The notes under the pieces were generated by a model. It saw nothing but the letters and a program-made list of their open reading frames with translations. It was not told where the DNA came from and searched no databases. From assembly GCF_018130165.1 (NCBI RefSeq), contig NZ_JAFCLZ010000002.1:310001-374000 (forward strand): a stretch of DNA of 64,000 nt, in the 5' to 3' direction. The translations under genes were made by a program, and so were the position numbers. Shown here in pieces: positions 1 to 8,396 of the stretch. Within the stretch, counting starts at the first letter, position 1. Each line of letters opens with the position of its first letter. The stretch comes from Bradyrhizobium sp. JYMT SZCCT0180. Lineage in GTDB: Bacteria; Pseudomonadota; Alphaproteobacteria; Rhizobiales; Xanthobacteraceae.

Positions 1-327
1 ACGACACCGGCGGTCGAGATGCCCTATGGGCGCAAGCGCGCGCTCGAAATCGCGACGACGCTGGCGCTCGATCCGGAGATGATGCTGCTCGACGAACCGA
101 TGGCCGGCATGGGCCACGAGGACATCGACAAGATCGCGGCGCTGATCAAGAGCATTTCGGCGAAACACACGATCCTGATGGTCGAACATAATCTCTCCGT
201 GGTGGCGAACCTTTCCGATATCATCACGGTATTGACGCGCGGTCAGGTGCTGGCGGAAGGCAATTATGCCGATCTGTCCAAGGACGAGCGCGTCAAGGAA
301 GCCTATCTGGGGGCCGGTCATGGCTGA
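1..327 (+). CDS. livG: Branched-chain amino acid ABC transporter ATPase LivG, C-terminal part
   Basis: The gene enters from outside the window; 108 C-terminal codons are present. It is one of the two cytoplasmic ATPases that drive a Liv/HAAT-type importer. The visible part begins just before the ABC signature, here in the Liv form MPYGRKR (residues 7-13 of the fragment), followed by Walker B LLDEP with its glutamate (29-33) and the H-loop histidine in VEHN. Its last 8 bases overlap the next ATPase gene, so the pair is translationally coupled. The substrate cannot be told from the ATPase alone. The family assignment is firm. Confidence 0.93.
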   Translation, partial: TTPAVEMPYGRKRALEIATTLALDPEMMLLDEPMAGMGHEDIDKIAALIKSISAKHTILMVEHNLSVVANLSDIITVLTRGQVLAEGNYADLSKDERVKEAYLGAGHG

Positions 328-1063
328 GGTAAAGATGGCGGAAGCCCCTGCAAAGACGACCGGCGCACAAGTTCTCTCGGTTCAGAACCTGGAGGCCTGG
401 TACGGCGAATCCCACATCCTTCACGGCATCAACTTCAATGTGAATGCCGGCGAGGTGGTAACGCTGCTCGGCCGCAACGGTGCCGGCAAGACCACCACGC
501 TGAAGTCCGTGATGGGAATCATCGGCAAGCGCACCGGTTCGATCCGCTTCAACGATCAGGACATTACGCGCGCCGCGTCCGACAAGATCGCGCGGATGGG
601 CGTCGCCTTCTGCCCGGAAGAGCGCGGCATTTTCGCAAGCCTCGACGTGCGCGAAAACCTGCTGCTACCGCCGATCGTGCGCCCGGGCGGCCTGTCGCTC
701 GATCAGATCTTCGAGCTGTTTCCGAACCTGAAGGAGCGCCTCAACAGCCAGGGCACCAAACTTTCAGGCGGCGAGCAGCAGATGCTCGCGATCGCCCGAA
801 TCCTGCGTACCGGTGCGCGGTTCCTGATGCTGGACGAGCCGACCGAAGGTCTGGCACCGGTTATCATCCAGCAGATCGGTCACACCATCGCGCGGCTGAA
901 GTCAGAAGGCTTCACCATCCTGCTGGTCGAGCAGAATTTCCGCTTCGCCGCGACGGTCGCGGATCGCTACTACATCGTCGAGCACGGCAAGGTCATCGAC
1001 GGGTTCGCGAATTCGGAACTGCAGGCCAATATGGACAAGCTCCACACTTATCTTGGCGTCTGA
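320..1063 (+). CDS. livF: Branched-chain amino acid ABC transporter ATPase LivF
   Basis: A 247-residue ATPase that pairs with LivG on the inner face of the membrane to power uptake of branched-chain amino acids or related amides. Walker A is GRNGAGKT (about residues 51-58), the signature is LSGGEQQ, Walker B is FLMLDEP, and the H-loop region reads LLVEQN with Gln-Asn in place of the usual His, as is normal for LivF. The ATG at 320 lies inside the end of livG and is preferred over an upstream in-frame start at 266, which would extend far into livG. The roughly 15-residue N-terminal extension before the first beta strand is slightly longer than usual. Confidence 0.93.
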   Translation: MAEVKMAEAPAKTTGAQVLSVQNLEAWYGESHILHGINFNVNAGEVVTLLGRNGAGKTTTLKSVMGIIGKRTGSIRFNDQDITRAASDKIARMGVAFCPEERGIFASLDVRENLLLPPIVRPGGLSLDQIFELFPNLKERLNSQGTKLSGGEQQMLAIARILRTGARFLMLDEPTEGLAPVIIQQIGHTIARLKSEGFTILLVEQNFRFAATVADRYYIVEHGKVIDGFANSELQANMDKLHTYLGV

Positions 1064-1100
1064 TCGGTATAGTTCGGCAAGCAAAATTCAGGGAGAAAAT

Positions 1101-2318
1101 ATGAAACAGAAAATTTCGGCACTTCTTTTCGGCACCGCGCTGACCCTCGCCGCGAGCGGCGCGCTGGCGCAGGATAAAACCGTCAAGGTCGGCGTCCTCA
1201 CCGACAATTCCGGTCTCTATTCCGACCTCGGCGGCGCCGGCTCCACGCTCGCCGCCCAGATGGCGATCGAGGATTCCGGGCTCGCTGCCAAGGGCTGGAA
1301 GATCGACCTGATTTCGGCCGATCATCAGAACAAGCCCGACATCGCCACGACCATCGCGCGCCAATGGATCGACGTCGAGAAGGTCGACATCTTCATGGAC
1401 GTGCTGAACTCCGGCGTGGCGCTGGCGGTCAACAATCTGGTGAAGGAAAAGAACGCCGTCATGATCAATACCGGCGCGGCGACGTCGGACCTCACCAACG
1501 CTCAGTGCTCGCCGAACACGATCCACTGGGTTTACGACACTTACATGCTGGCGAACAGCACGGGCCAGGCGCTGGTGAAATCGGGTGGCGACACCTGGTA
1601 CTTCCTGACCGCGGACTACGCGTTCGGCCACGCGCTGGAGCGCGATACCGCCGCGGTCGTGACTAAATCGGGAGGCAAGGTTATCGGCAACGTCAGGCAT
1701 CCCCTGAACTCGTCGGACTTCTCCTCGTTCCTGCTGCAGGCGCAGGCTTCCAAGGCCAAGATCGTCGGCATGGCCAATGCCGGCGGCGACACCACCAACA
1801 CCATCAAGCAGGCGTCGGAATTCGGCATCGTCGCCGGCGGCCAGAAGCTGGCCGGTCTTCTGCTCTTCATTACCGACGTTCATTCGCTCGGTCTGAAGGT
1901 TGCCCAGGGCCTGAACTTCACCGAAACCTTCTACTGGGATCTCAACGACGACACCCGCGCGTTTTCCAAGCGCTTCTCCGAGCGCATGAAGAACAAGGCG
2001 ATGCCGTCCATGGTGCAGGCCGGCGTCTATTCCGGTCTGGTCCACTACTTCAAGACGCTCGATGCGATGGGCGGCAATCCGCATGACGGCATCAAGGTCG
2101 TCGAGAAAATGAAGGCGGCGCCGACCGACGACCCGCTGTTCGGCAAAGGCACGATCCGCGCCGACGGCCGCAAGCTTCATCCGGCATACCTGTTCGAGGT
2201 CAAGAAGCCGGCCGAATCCAAGGGGCCGTGGGACTATTACAAGTTGATCGGGACCACCCCGGGCGACCAGGCTTTCCGGCCGCTTTCGGAAAGCGCCTGT
2301 CCGCTGGTAAAGAAGTAA
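1101..2318 (+). CDS. Liv-type periplasmic substrate-binding protein
   Basis: The extracytoplasmic receptor of the importer, 405 residues. The N-terminus is a Sec signal peptide (MKQK, hydrophobic core, cut after ALA-Q near residue 24), followed by the periplasmic-binding type 1 fold of the Peripla_BP_6/LivK class starting KTVKVGVLTDNSGLY. The ATG at 1101 has a good ribosome site (AGGGAGAA) and is preferred to an upstream in-frame start at 1053. It sits between livF and livH, 37 bp after livF, so it is almost certainly part of the same system. A close paralogue lies on the other strand at 18980-20206. In this family the natural ligand may be an aliphatic amide, urea, or an aromatic or short-chain acid rather than leucine; the sequence does not decide. 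Confidence 0.9.
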   Translation: MKQKISALLFGTALTLAASGALAQDKTVKVGVLTDNSGLYSDLGGAGSTLAAQMAIEDSGLAAKGWKIDLISADHQNKPDIATTIARQWIDVEKVDIFMDVLNSGVALAVNNLVKEKNAVMINTGAATSDLTNAQCSPNTIHWVYDTYMLANSTGQALVKSGGDTWYFLTADYAFGHALERDTAAVVTKSGGKVIGNVRHPLNSSDFSSFLLQAQASKAKIVGMANAGGDTTNTIKQASEFGIVAGGQKLAGLLLFITDVHSLGLKVAQGLNFTETFYWDLNDDTRAFSKRFSERMKNKAMPSMVQAGVYSGLVHYFKTLDAMGGNPHDGIKVVEKMKAAPTDDPLFGKGTIRADGRKLHPAYLFEVKKPAESKGPWDYYKLIGTTPGDQAFRPLSESACPLVKK

Positions 2319-2325
2319 GACGATT

Positions 2326-2350
2326 GCCCGCCGGCACCGTGCCGGCGGGC
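2326..2350 (+). terminator. Strong intercistronic hairpin after the binding-protein gene
   Basis: A perfect 11-bp inverted repeat, GCCCGCCGGCA / TGCCGGCGGGC, with a CCG loop, starts 7 bp after the stop codon and is followed by TTCCCTT rather than a clean T run. This position, between a binding protein and its permeases, is typical of elements that protect the 3' end or partly terminate transcription, so that the receptor is made in excess over the membrane parts. The structure is seen; the role is inferred. Confidence 0.7.
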
Positions 2351-2396
2351 TTCCCTTCACGCGAATCCGCGTCACACGAAATCGAGTGCGAAACCG

Positions 2397-3260
2397 ATGC
2401 AAGCTCTCTACGCACAGTTGTTGGTGGGACTGATCAACGGCTCGTTCTACGCGCTGCTCAGTCTCGGGCTGGCCGTGATCTTCGGCATGCTCAACATCAT
2501 CAATTTCGCCCATGGCGCGCTCTATATGATGGGGGCGTTCTGCGCCTATTTCCTGCTCAACCTGGCGGGCATCGGATACTGGCCGGCGCTGATCATCGCG
2601 CCGATCGTGGTCGGCATCTTCGGCATGATCCTGGAACGGACCATGCTGCAGTGGCTTTCGGGCCTCGATCATCTCTACGGGCTGCTGCTGACGTTCGGCA
2701 TCGCGCTGATCGTGCAGGGCGTGTTCCAGAATTATTTCGGCTCCTCGGGCCTTCCCTATGCGATCCCCGATGAACTGAAGGGCGGCATGAATCTCGGCTT
2801 CATGTTCCTGCCGATTTACCGCGGCTGGGTAGTCGTGTTCTCGCTCATCGTTTGCCTCGCCACCTGGTACCTGATCGAAAAGACTCGGCTTGGCGCCAAT
2901 CTGCGCGCCGCGACTGAGAACCCGACACTGGTGCGCGCGTTCGGCATCAACGTGCCCAGGATGATCACGCTGACATACGGGCTTGGCGTCGGTCTTGCGG
3001 CGCTGGCCGGCGTATTGTCCGCCCCGATCAATCAGGTCCGGCCGCTGATGGGCGCCGACCTGATCATCGTCGTGTTCGCGGTGGTGGTGATCGGCGGCAT
3101 GGGCTCCATCATGGGATCGATCATCACCGGCTTTTCGCTCGGCGTGATCGAAGGACTGACCAAATATTTCTATCCCGAAGCTTCAAACACCGTGGTTTTC
3201 GTCCTGATGGTGCTGGTGTTGCTGGTGAAGCCAACGGGTCTGACCGGACGGGCGGCCTGA
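2397..3260 (+). CDS. livH: Branched-chain amino acid ABC transporter permease LivH
   Basis: An integral inner-membrane permease of 287 residues, the normal LivH length, with about eight hydrophobic segments. The N-terminal GLINGSFYALLSLGLAVIFG and the later NFAHGALYMMGA are characteristic of the BPD_transp_2 family. The cytoplasmic loop with ENPTLVRAFGINV (about residues 177-189) corresponds to the site that contacts the ATPases. It starts 46 bp after the intercistronic hairpin and ends 1 bp before livM. Confidence 0.93.
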   Translation: MQALYAQLLVGLINGSFYALLSLGLAVIFGMLNIINFAHGALYMMGAFCAYFLLNLAGIGYWPALIIAPIVVGIFGMILERTMLQWLSGLDHLYGLLLTFGIALIVQGVFQNYFGSSGLPYAIPDELKGGMNLGFMFLPIYRGWVVVFSLIVCLATWYLIEKTRLGANLRAATENPTLVRAFGINVPRMITLTYGLGVGLAALAGVLSAPINQVRPLMGADLIIVVFAVVVIGGMGSIMGSIITGFSLGVIEGLTKYFYPEASNTVVFVLMVLVLLVKPTGLTGRAA

Positions 3261-3261
3261 T

Positions 3262-4230
3262 ATGAGCGCATTGACTGACGATACACTGCCGGTGTCACCG
3301 CGTGCCGTGCGCGACGAGATGATCGTATTCGTCCTGATGGCGGCGCTGCTGGCGATCGTGCCGCTGACCGGGATCTATCCGTTCTTCGTGATGCAGGCGC
3401 TGTGCTTTGCGCTGCTGGCCTGCGCGTTCAATCTCCTGATCGGCTATGGCGGGCTATTGTCGTTCGGCCACGCGATGTTTCTGGGCACGGCCGGTTACTT
3501 CACCGCGCATGCGCTGAAGGTCTGGGGGCTGTCGCCGGAGCTTGGAATTCTGGTCGGCACCCTGGGTGCCGCCGGGCTTGGCGTCATTACCGGCGTCGTC
3601 GCCATTCGCCGCCAGGGCATCTACTTCTCGATGATCACGCTGGCGCTGTCGCAGCTGCTGTATTTCATCTACCTGCAGACGCCGTTCACCCATGGTGAGG
3701 ACGGCATCCAGGGCATCCCGCAGGGCTATCTGTTCGGGATCTTCAATCTCGCCAAGCCGACGGTGCTCTATTACGTCATCCTCGTCGGATTCCTCGGCGG
3801 CTTCCTCTTGATCTATCGCACCATCAACTCGCCGTTCGGCGAGGTCTTGAAGGCGATCCGCGAAAACGAGCCGCGTGCGATCTCGCTGGGCTACAAGACC
3901 GATCACTACAAATTGGTGGCCTTCATCCTTTCCGGAACGATCGCCGGTTTTGCGGGCTCGCTGAAAGTGTTTGTGGCGCAGAACGCCTCGCTCACCGACG
4001 TGCACTGGACGATGTCGGGCGAAATCGTGCTGATGACGCTGGTCGGCGGTCTCGGAACCGTATTCGGTCCCGTGGTCGGCGCCTTCGTGATCATCGCCAT
4101 GCAGCAATATCTGGCCGGTTTCGGCCAGTGGGTGACGGTGATCCAGGGCGTCATCTTCGTCGCCTGCGTGCTGACTTTCCGCCGCGGCGTGATCGGCGAG
4201 ATCGCGCATTTCTTCCGCCGTTCGCTGTAA
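3262..4230 (+). CDS. livM: Branched-chain amino acid ABC transporter permease LivM
   Basis: The second membrane subunit, 322 residues. It has a short hydrophilic N-terminus, about nine hydrophobic stretches, the conserved LLIGYGGLLSFGHAMFLG segment and the ATPase-contact loop around EVLKAIRENEPRAISLGY. Only one base separates it from livH, so translation is probably coupled. It is the last gene of the cluster: a weak terminator-like hairpin follows and the next gene belongs to a different function. Confidence 0.93.
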   Translation: MSALTDDTLPVSPRAVRDEMIVFVLMAALLAIVPLTGIYPFFVMQALCFALLACAFNLLIGYGGLLSFGHAMFLGTAGYFTAHALKVWGLSPELGILVGTLGAAGLGVITGVVAIRRQGIYFSMITLALSQLLYFIYLQTPFTHGEDGIQGIPQGYLFGIFNLAKPTVLYYVILVGFLGGFLLIYRTINSPFGEVLKAIRENEPRAISLGYKTDHYKLVAFILSGTIAGFAGSLKVFVAQNASLTDVHWTMSGEIVLMTLVGGLGTVFGPVVGAFVIIAMQQYLAGFGQWVTVIQGVIFVACVLTFRRGVIGEIAHFFRRSL

Positions 4231-4233
4231 ACT

Positions 4234-4254
4234 GCCCGTTCGGGCGCATTTTTA
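4234..4254 (+). terminator. Putative terminator after livM
   Basis: Four bases after the livM stop, GCCC-GTTC-GGGC forms a short GC stem, followed by GCATTTTTA with a five-T run. The stem is only 4 bp plus a possible wobble pair, so this is a weak intrinsic-terminator candidate. Confidence 0.45.
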
Positions 4255-4323
4255 CGGCCTACAAAGCGGTGGATGACCACTATTCCGGGGTCCGTCGTCG
4301 CGCGCTTTGCCTGTGAATGGTCT

Positions 4324-4341
4324 ATGACAGTTTTGTGACAG
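4324..4341 (-). promoter_or_regulatory. Pho box (PhoB site), inverted relative to the downstream genes
   Basis: The + strand reads ATGACAG-TTTT-GTGACAG, so the minus strand reads CTGTCAC-AAAA-CTGTCAT: two 7-bp CTGTCA-type half sites at an 11-bp period with a 4-bp A-rich spacer, the layout of the PhoB consensus. It lies about 40 bp upstream of the DUF47-PiT pair but points away from it. A 7-bp hairpin GGCTGCC-TCG-GGCAGCC follows at 4341-4357. In Sinorhizobium meliloti PhoB represses the equivalent orfA-pit operon (established knowledge), and this geometry fits repression here. Confidence 0.7.
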
Positions 4342-4381
4342 GCTGCCTCGGGCAGCCGTTCCAGAACGATGGATAAGACCG

Positions 4382-5026
4382 ATGTTGCGCTGGTTTCGCT
4401 ATTTCCTGCCCAAGGAAGAGCGGTTTTTCGACCTCTTTGCCCGCCATTCCCAGACCGTCGTGCAGGGGGCGCTGGCCCTGCAGGACATGCTGCGCGGCGG
4501 CGACGAGACGCCGGTGTTCTGCCAGCGCGTCAATCAGTTCGAAAACGATGCCGACAATGTAACGCGCGAGGTGCTGACCGCGGTCCGGCGCACCTTCATC
4601 ACCCCGTTCGACCGCGGCGATATCAAAAACCTGATCACCTCGATGGACGATGCCATCGACCAGATGCAGCAGACCGCCAAGGCCGTCATTCTGTTCGAGG
4701 TCCGCGCCTTCGAGCCGCCGATGCGCGAAATCGGAACGCTGATTGTCGAGTGCGCCAATCTGGTCGGGCGCGCATTGCCGCTGATGCAGTCGATCGGCGA
4801 CAACGTCGCGATGCTGACCGCGATCACCGAGGAGATCGGCAAGCTGGAGGGTCGCATCGACGACCTCCACGATATCGGCCTGAAGGAGCTGTTTCTCAAG
4901 CATCGCGACGCCAACACCATGGATTTCATCGTGGGCGCCGAGATCTACAAGCATCTTGAAAAGGTTTCAGACCGCTTCGACGACGTCGCCAATGAGATCA
5001 ACAGCATCGTAATCGAACAAGTATAG
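4382..5026 (+). CDS. DUF47 (PhoU-like) phosphate transport accessory protein
   Basis: A cytosolic all-helical protein of 214 residues, of the DUF47/Pit-accessory family that resembles PhoU. It starts MLRWFRYFLPKEERFFDLFA and contains the family region around RRTFITPFDRGDIKNLITSMDD (about residues 72-94). It lies 14 bp upstream of a PiT transporter, the arrangement called orfA-pit in rhizobia, where it is thought to modulate or support low-affinity phosphate uptake. An upstream in-frame ATG is not available; 4382 is the natural start. Regulation by PhoB through the upstream Pho box is inferred. Confidence 0.9.
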   Translation: MLRWFRYFLPKEERFFDLFARHSQTVVQGALALQDMLRGGDETPVFCQRVNQFENDADNVTREVLTAVRRTFITPFDRGDIKNLITSMDDAIDQMQQTAKAVILFEVRAFEPPMREIGTLIVECANLVGRALPLMQSIGDNVAMLTAITEEIGKLEGRIDDLHDIGLKELFLKHRDANTMDFIVGAEIYKHLEKVSDRFDDVANEINSIVIEQV

Positions 5027-5040
5027 GGCAGGGCCAACAA

Positions 5041-6045
5041 GTGGATGCTTCGCTTGGTCTCCCAATCCTGATCGCATTGATTGCGGTCGCGCTGCTGTTC
5101 GACTTCCTCAACGGGTTGCACGACGCCGCCAATTCGATCGCCACGATCGTGTCGACGCGCGTGTTGCGGCCGCAATATGCGGTGTTTTGGGCCGCCTTCT
5201 TCAACTTCATCGCCTTTCTGGTGTTCGGTCTTCACGTCGCCAACACCATTGGCACCGGCATCATCGAGCCCAGCATCGTCGACGCGACGGTGATCTTTGC
5301 CGCGCTGGTCGGCGCCATCGTCTGGAACCTGATCACCTGGGGGCTTGGCATTCCCTCGTCCAGTTCGCACGCGCTGATCGGCGGCTTGCTCGGTGCCGGG
5401 ATCGCCAAGGCAGGCCTGTCCGCGGCGGTCTGGAGCGGACTCTCCAAGACGCTGCTGGCAATTGTGCTGTCGCCGCTGGTCGGCTTCCTGCTGGCGCTGG
5501 TGCTGGTGGCGATCGTGTCCTGGCTCTCGGTGCGCTCGACGCCGTTTGCGGTCGACCGCGCCTTCCGCATCCTGCAATTCGTCTCGGCCTCGCTGTATTC
5601 GCTCGGCCATGGCGGCAATGATGCGCAGAAGACCATGGGCATCATCGCGGTGCTGCTCTATTCGCAGGGCCATCTCGGCACCGAATTTTCGATCCCGTTC
5701 TGGGTGGTGATCTCGTGCCAGGCGGCGATGGGGCTCGGCACGCTGATGGGCGGCTGGCGGATCGTCCGCACCATGGGCCTGCGGATCACCAAATTGACGC
5801 CGATGCAGGGCTTTTGCGCGGAAACCGGCGGGGCCGCGACCCTGTTCATGGCGACCTGGCTCGGGGTTCCCGTTTCCACCACCCACACCATCACCGGCGC
5901 CATCGTTGGCGTCGGTGCGGCGCGCCGGGTCTCGGCCGTGCGCTGGAACGTGGCCAGTTCGATCGTCTACGCCTGGGTCATCACCATCCCGGCCTCGGGA
6001 ATCGTGGCGGCAGCGACCTATTGGGCGGTGGTGCTGCTGCGTTAG
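5041..6045 (+). CDS. pit: Low-affinity inorganic phosphate transporter, PiT family
   Basis: An inner-membrane phosphate transporter of 334 residues beginning with GTG. It has the two PiT half-motifs that mark the inverted-repeat architecture: [15 protein letters not shown] near residues 21-35 and [13 protein letters not shown] near residues 188-200. About ten hydrophobic segments are visible. It most likely moves metal-phosphate with protons. The gene follows its DUF47 partner by 14 bp and shares its promoter. Its 3' end overlaps the end of the convergent exporter gene by 4 bp. Confidence 0.93.
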   Translation: MDASLGLPILIALIAVALLFDFLNGLHDAANSIATIVSTRVLRPQYAVFWAAFFNFIAFLVFGLHVANTIGTGIIEPSIVDATVIFAALVGAIVWNLITWGLGIPSSSSHALIGGLLGAGIAKAGLSAAVWSGLSKTLLAIVLSPLVGFLLALVLVAIVSWLSVRSTPFAVDRAFRILQFVSASLYSLGHGGNDAQKTMGIIAVLLYSQGHLGTEFSIPFWVVISCQAAMGLGTLMGGWRIVRTMGLRITKLTPMQGFCAETGGAATLFMATWLGVPVSTTHTITGAIVGVGAARRVSAVRWNVASSIVYAWVITIPASGIVAAATYWAVVLLR

Positions 6046-6356
6046 GTGACCAGCTTCAGCCCGACGATGCCGGCTACGATCAAGCCGATACTGGCCAGGC
6101 GGGCCGCGGTGGCAGGTTCACCGAACAGGGCGATGCCGAGGATAGCCGTGCCTACGGCGCCGATTCCGGTCCAGACGGCATAGGCGGTTCCGATCGGCAG
6201 CGTTTTCAACGCCAGTCCAAGCAGGAGGATGCTCCCGGCCATGGCCGCCAGCGTCAGGACCGATGGCACCAGCCGCGTAAAGCCTTCGGTGTATTTGAGA
6301 CCGATGGCCCAACCGATTTCGAGAAGACCCGCGGTGAACAACACAGCCCAAGCCAT
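6042..6356 (-). CDS. gdx: Guanidinium exporter Gdx (SugE), SMR family
   Basis: A four-helix small multidrug resistance protein of 104 residues. It matches the Gdx/SugE branch rather than the EmrE branch: the conserved glutamate in [16 protein letters not shown] (Glu13) plus the C-terminal-half block [17 protein letters not shown]. Gdx proteins export guanidinium in exchange for protons as dual-topology dimers (established knowledge). A guanidine-II riboswitch in the leader independently supports this substrate. The ribosome site GGAGGG lies 6 nt upstream of the ATG. No second SMR gene is adjacent, as expected for a homodimeric Gdx. Confidence 0.95.
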   Translation of the reverse strand: MAWAVLFTAGLLEIGWAIGLKYTEGFTRLVPSVLTLAAMAGSILLLGLALKTLPIGTAYAVWTGIGAVGTAILGIALFGEPATAARLASIGLIVAGIVGLKLVT

Positions 6357-6375
6357 GACAAACCCTCCAGATAGA

Positions 6376-6420
6376 GCAGGGTCGTCCCCGCGGATGATGG
6401 TGATGGGAAGGTCGTCCTTC
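6376..6420 (-). promoter_or_regulatory. Guanidine-II (mini-ykkC) riboswitch
   Basis: The leader of the exporter, read on the minus strand, contains two small hairpins with identical ACGA tetraloops. P1 is GAAGG-ACGA-CCTTC (6420-6407). P2 is GCGGGG-ACGA-CCCTGC (6391-6376), six pairs with one G-U. The linker is 15 nt. Tandem stems capped by ACGR loops and closed by G-C pairs, placed directly before the Shine-Dalgarno sequence (6368-6363), are the defining features of the guanidine-II class. Guanidine binding brings the two loops together and frees the ribosome site, turning on export. Confidence 0.93.
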
Positions 6421-6507
6421 CCGGCTGGATATGGGGGTTGTATCTACCGTCGGCAATTGCCAAATCGCCCTTGATTGCGCCCGTTTTCCCTGCCAAACGC
6501 TCGATTC

Positions 6508-8127
6508 ATGTCCGACATTGCCGTTTCAGCCGAATCGCCGTCCCGGTCGCCGCTTGCAGATGAAGTGGCGCGGCGGCGGACCTTTGCCATCATTTCCCAC
6601 CCCGACGCCGGCAAGACCACGCTGACCGAAAAGCTGCTGCTGTTCGGCGGCGCCATCAACCTTGCCGGTCAGGTCAAGGCCAAGGGCGAACGCCGCAACA
6701 CCCGGTCGGACTGGATGAAGATCGAGCGCGAGCGCGGCATCTCGGTCGTGACCTCGGTGATGACCTTCGAGTTCGATGGCCTCGTCTTCAACCTGCTGGA
6801 TACGCCGGGCCATGAAGACTTTTCGGAAGACACCTACCGCACGCTGACGGCGGTCGACTCCGCGGTCATGGTGATCGACGCCGCCAAGGGCATCGAGGCG
6901 CGGACCCGAAAGCTGTTCGAGGTGTGTCGCCTGCGCGACATCCCGATCATCACCTTCATCAACAAGATGGACCGCGAAAGCCGCGACACCTTCGAATTGC
7001 TCGATGAAATCGAGAAGACGCTGGCGCTCGACACCACACCGATGACCTGGCCGGTCGGCCGCGGCCGTGACTTCCTCGGCACCTACGACATCGCCACCGG
7101 CGGCGTGCGCCTGCTCGAAGGCGGCGGCGCCAAGACCGGTGCCGCGCAGCAGATCGACATCGCCGATCTCGCCGGCCGGAGCGCCAATCTCGACGTCGCC
7201 GAGGTCAAGGATGAACTCGCGCTGGTCTCGGAGGCCTGCAAGCCGTTCGAGCTCGATGCGTTCCGCGAGGGCCATCTGACGCCGGTCTATTTCGGCAGCG
7301 CGCTGCGCAATTTCGGCGTCGGCGATTTGCTGGAAGGCCTCGGCCGCTTTGCACCGGCGCCGCGCGCGCAGGAAAGCAACCTGCGTAAGGTCGAGGCAGC
7401 CGAGCCGCGCATGAGCGCCTTCGTGTTCAAGATCCAGGCCAACATGGATCCGAACCACCGCGACCGCATCGCGTTCGCGCGGCTGTGCTCCGGCAAGCTC
7501 AGCCGCGGCATGAAGGCCAAGCTGGTGCGCACCGGCAAGAACATGTCGCTGTCCTCGCCGCAATTCTTCTTTGCCCAGGACCGCTCGGTGGCGGATGAAG
7601 CCTTCGCCGGCGACGTCGTCGGCATACCCAACCACGGTACGCTGCGGATCGGCGACACGCTCACCGAAGGCGAAGACCTCACCTTCGTCGGCGTGCCGAG
7701 CTTTGCGCCGGAAATCGTCCGCCGCGTGCGCCTGACCGACGCAATGAAGGCCAAGAAGCTGAAGGAAGCGCTGCAGCAGATGTCGGAGGAGGGCGTCGTG
7801 CAGGTGTTCCGCCCGCGCGATGGCGCACCGGCGCTGGTCGGCGTGGTCGGTCCGCTCCAGCTCGACGTGCTCAAAGCGCGGCTTGACGCGGAATATTCGC
7901 TGCCGGTCGAGTTCGAAGTCTCGGAATTCCAGCTGGCCCGCTGGATCTCGTCCGACGACCGCAAGAAGCTCGACGCGTTCGTCTCGGCCAACGGATCGGG
8001 TGTTGCCGACGACGTCGACGGTGACCCGGTGTTCCTCGCCAAGAACGAGTTCTATCTGGGCTACACCAAGGAACGCGCCGAGGGCATCGTGTTTTCCCAC
8101 ATCAAGGATGTGAAGAAGAAGGGGTAG
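6508..8127 (+). CDS. prfC: Peptide chain release factor 3
   Basis: A translational GTPase of 539 residues that recycles RF1/RF2 from the ribosome after peptide release. The G domain has G1 HPDAGKTT (about residues 31-38), G3 DTPGHEDFSEDTYR and G4 NKMD, followed by the RF3-type domains II and III. The ATG at 6508 is preferred over an in-frame TTG at 6475, because the homologous region starts about 25 residues later and the short N-terminal extension MSDIAVSAES is common in this group. It is divergent from gdx, and the 150-bp interval holds the gdx leader and presumably both promoters. Confidence 0.95.
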   Translation: MSDIAVSAESPSRSPLADEVARRRTFAIISHPDAGKTTLTEKLLLFGGAINLAGQVKAKGERRNTRSDWMKIERERGISVVTSVMTFEFDGLVFNLLDTPGHEDFSEDTYRTLTAVDSAVMVIDAAKGIEARTRKLFEVCRLRDIPIITFINKMDRESRDTFELLDEIEKTLALDTTPMTWPVGRGRDFLGTYDIATGGVRLLEGGGAKTGAAQQIDIADLAGRSANLDVAEVKDELALVSEACKPFELDAFREGHLTPVYFGSALRNFGVGDLLEGLGRFAPAPRAQESNLRKVEAAEPRMSAFVFKIQANMDPNHRDRIAFARLCSGKLSRGMKAKLVRTGKNMSLSSPQFFFAQDRSVADEAFAGDVVGIPNHGTLRIGDTLTEGEDLTFVGVPSFAPEIVRRVRLTDAMKAKKLKEALQQMSEEGVVQVFRPRDGAPALVGVVGPLQLDVLKARLDAEYSLPVEFEVSEFQLARWISSDDRKKLDAFVSANGSGVADDVDGDPVFLAKNEFYLGYTKERAEGIVFSHIKDVKKKG

Positions 8128-8161
8128 GAGCGCGGGGAGGCTGGAATTGGCCTCCGTTCTC

Positions 8162-8286
8162 CTGTCGTCCTCCGCGAAAGCGGGGAGCCGGTACGCCGCG
8201 GCCTTTCGGCTAATCAATATTCGCCTCTGGAATACCGGGTCACCCGCCCCCCGTGCGCAATTGCGCACTCGGGCGGGCGACGACAG
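8162..8286. repeat. REP-like intergenic inverted repeat
   Basis: A 125-bp element bounded by CTGTCGTC and GACGACAG, with GC-rich, partly self-complementary interior including TGCGCAATTGCGCA. It has no coding sense and lies just downstream of prfC. It resembles the dispersed REP/BIME-type elements seen elsewhere in the window that also carry gtcgtc/gacgac ends. Confidence 0.55.
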
Positions 8287-8326
8287 CAGCGGCGTGTCGT
8301 TGCAGCACAGCACGCCCATTACCCAT

Positions 8327-8341
8327 GCATCCAGTGGATGC
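8327..8341. promoter_or_regulatory. Palindromic operator O1 upstream of the crotonase gene
   Basis: GCATCCA-G-TGGATGC, a perfect 7+1+7 inverted repeat. A second, nearly identical site lies 70 bp downstream (centre to centre). Two matching palindromes in a promoter region imply a dimeric repressor, of GntR or TetR size; which protein binds is unknown. Confidence 0.65.
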
Positions 8342-8396
8342 CTGTATGCGTTTCTTGCTCCCTGACTGGTCTTGCACGCCCGCGGACATTCCTAAA

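Noticed and set aside
993..2672. A 559-codon open frame antisense to the binding protein and livH
   Set aside because: It is an antisense shadow of high-GC genes; the amino acid mix (Arg, Asp, Val, His) is typical of such frames and no family fits.
6526..8319. A 597-codon antisense frame over prfC
   Set aside because: Same shadow effect; prfC on the other strand has all expected motifs.
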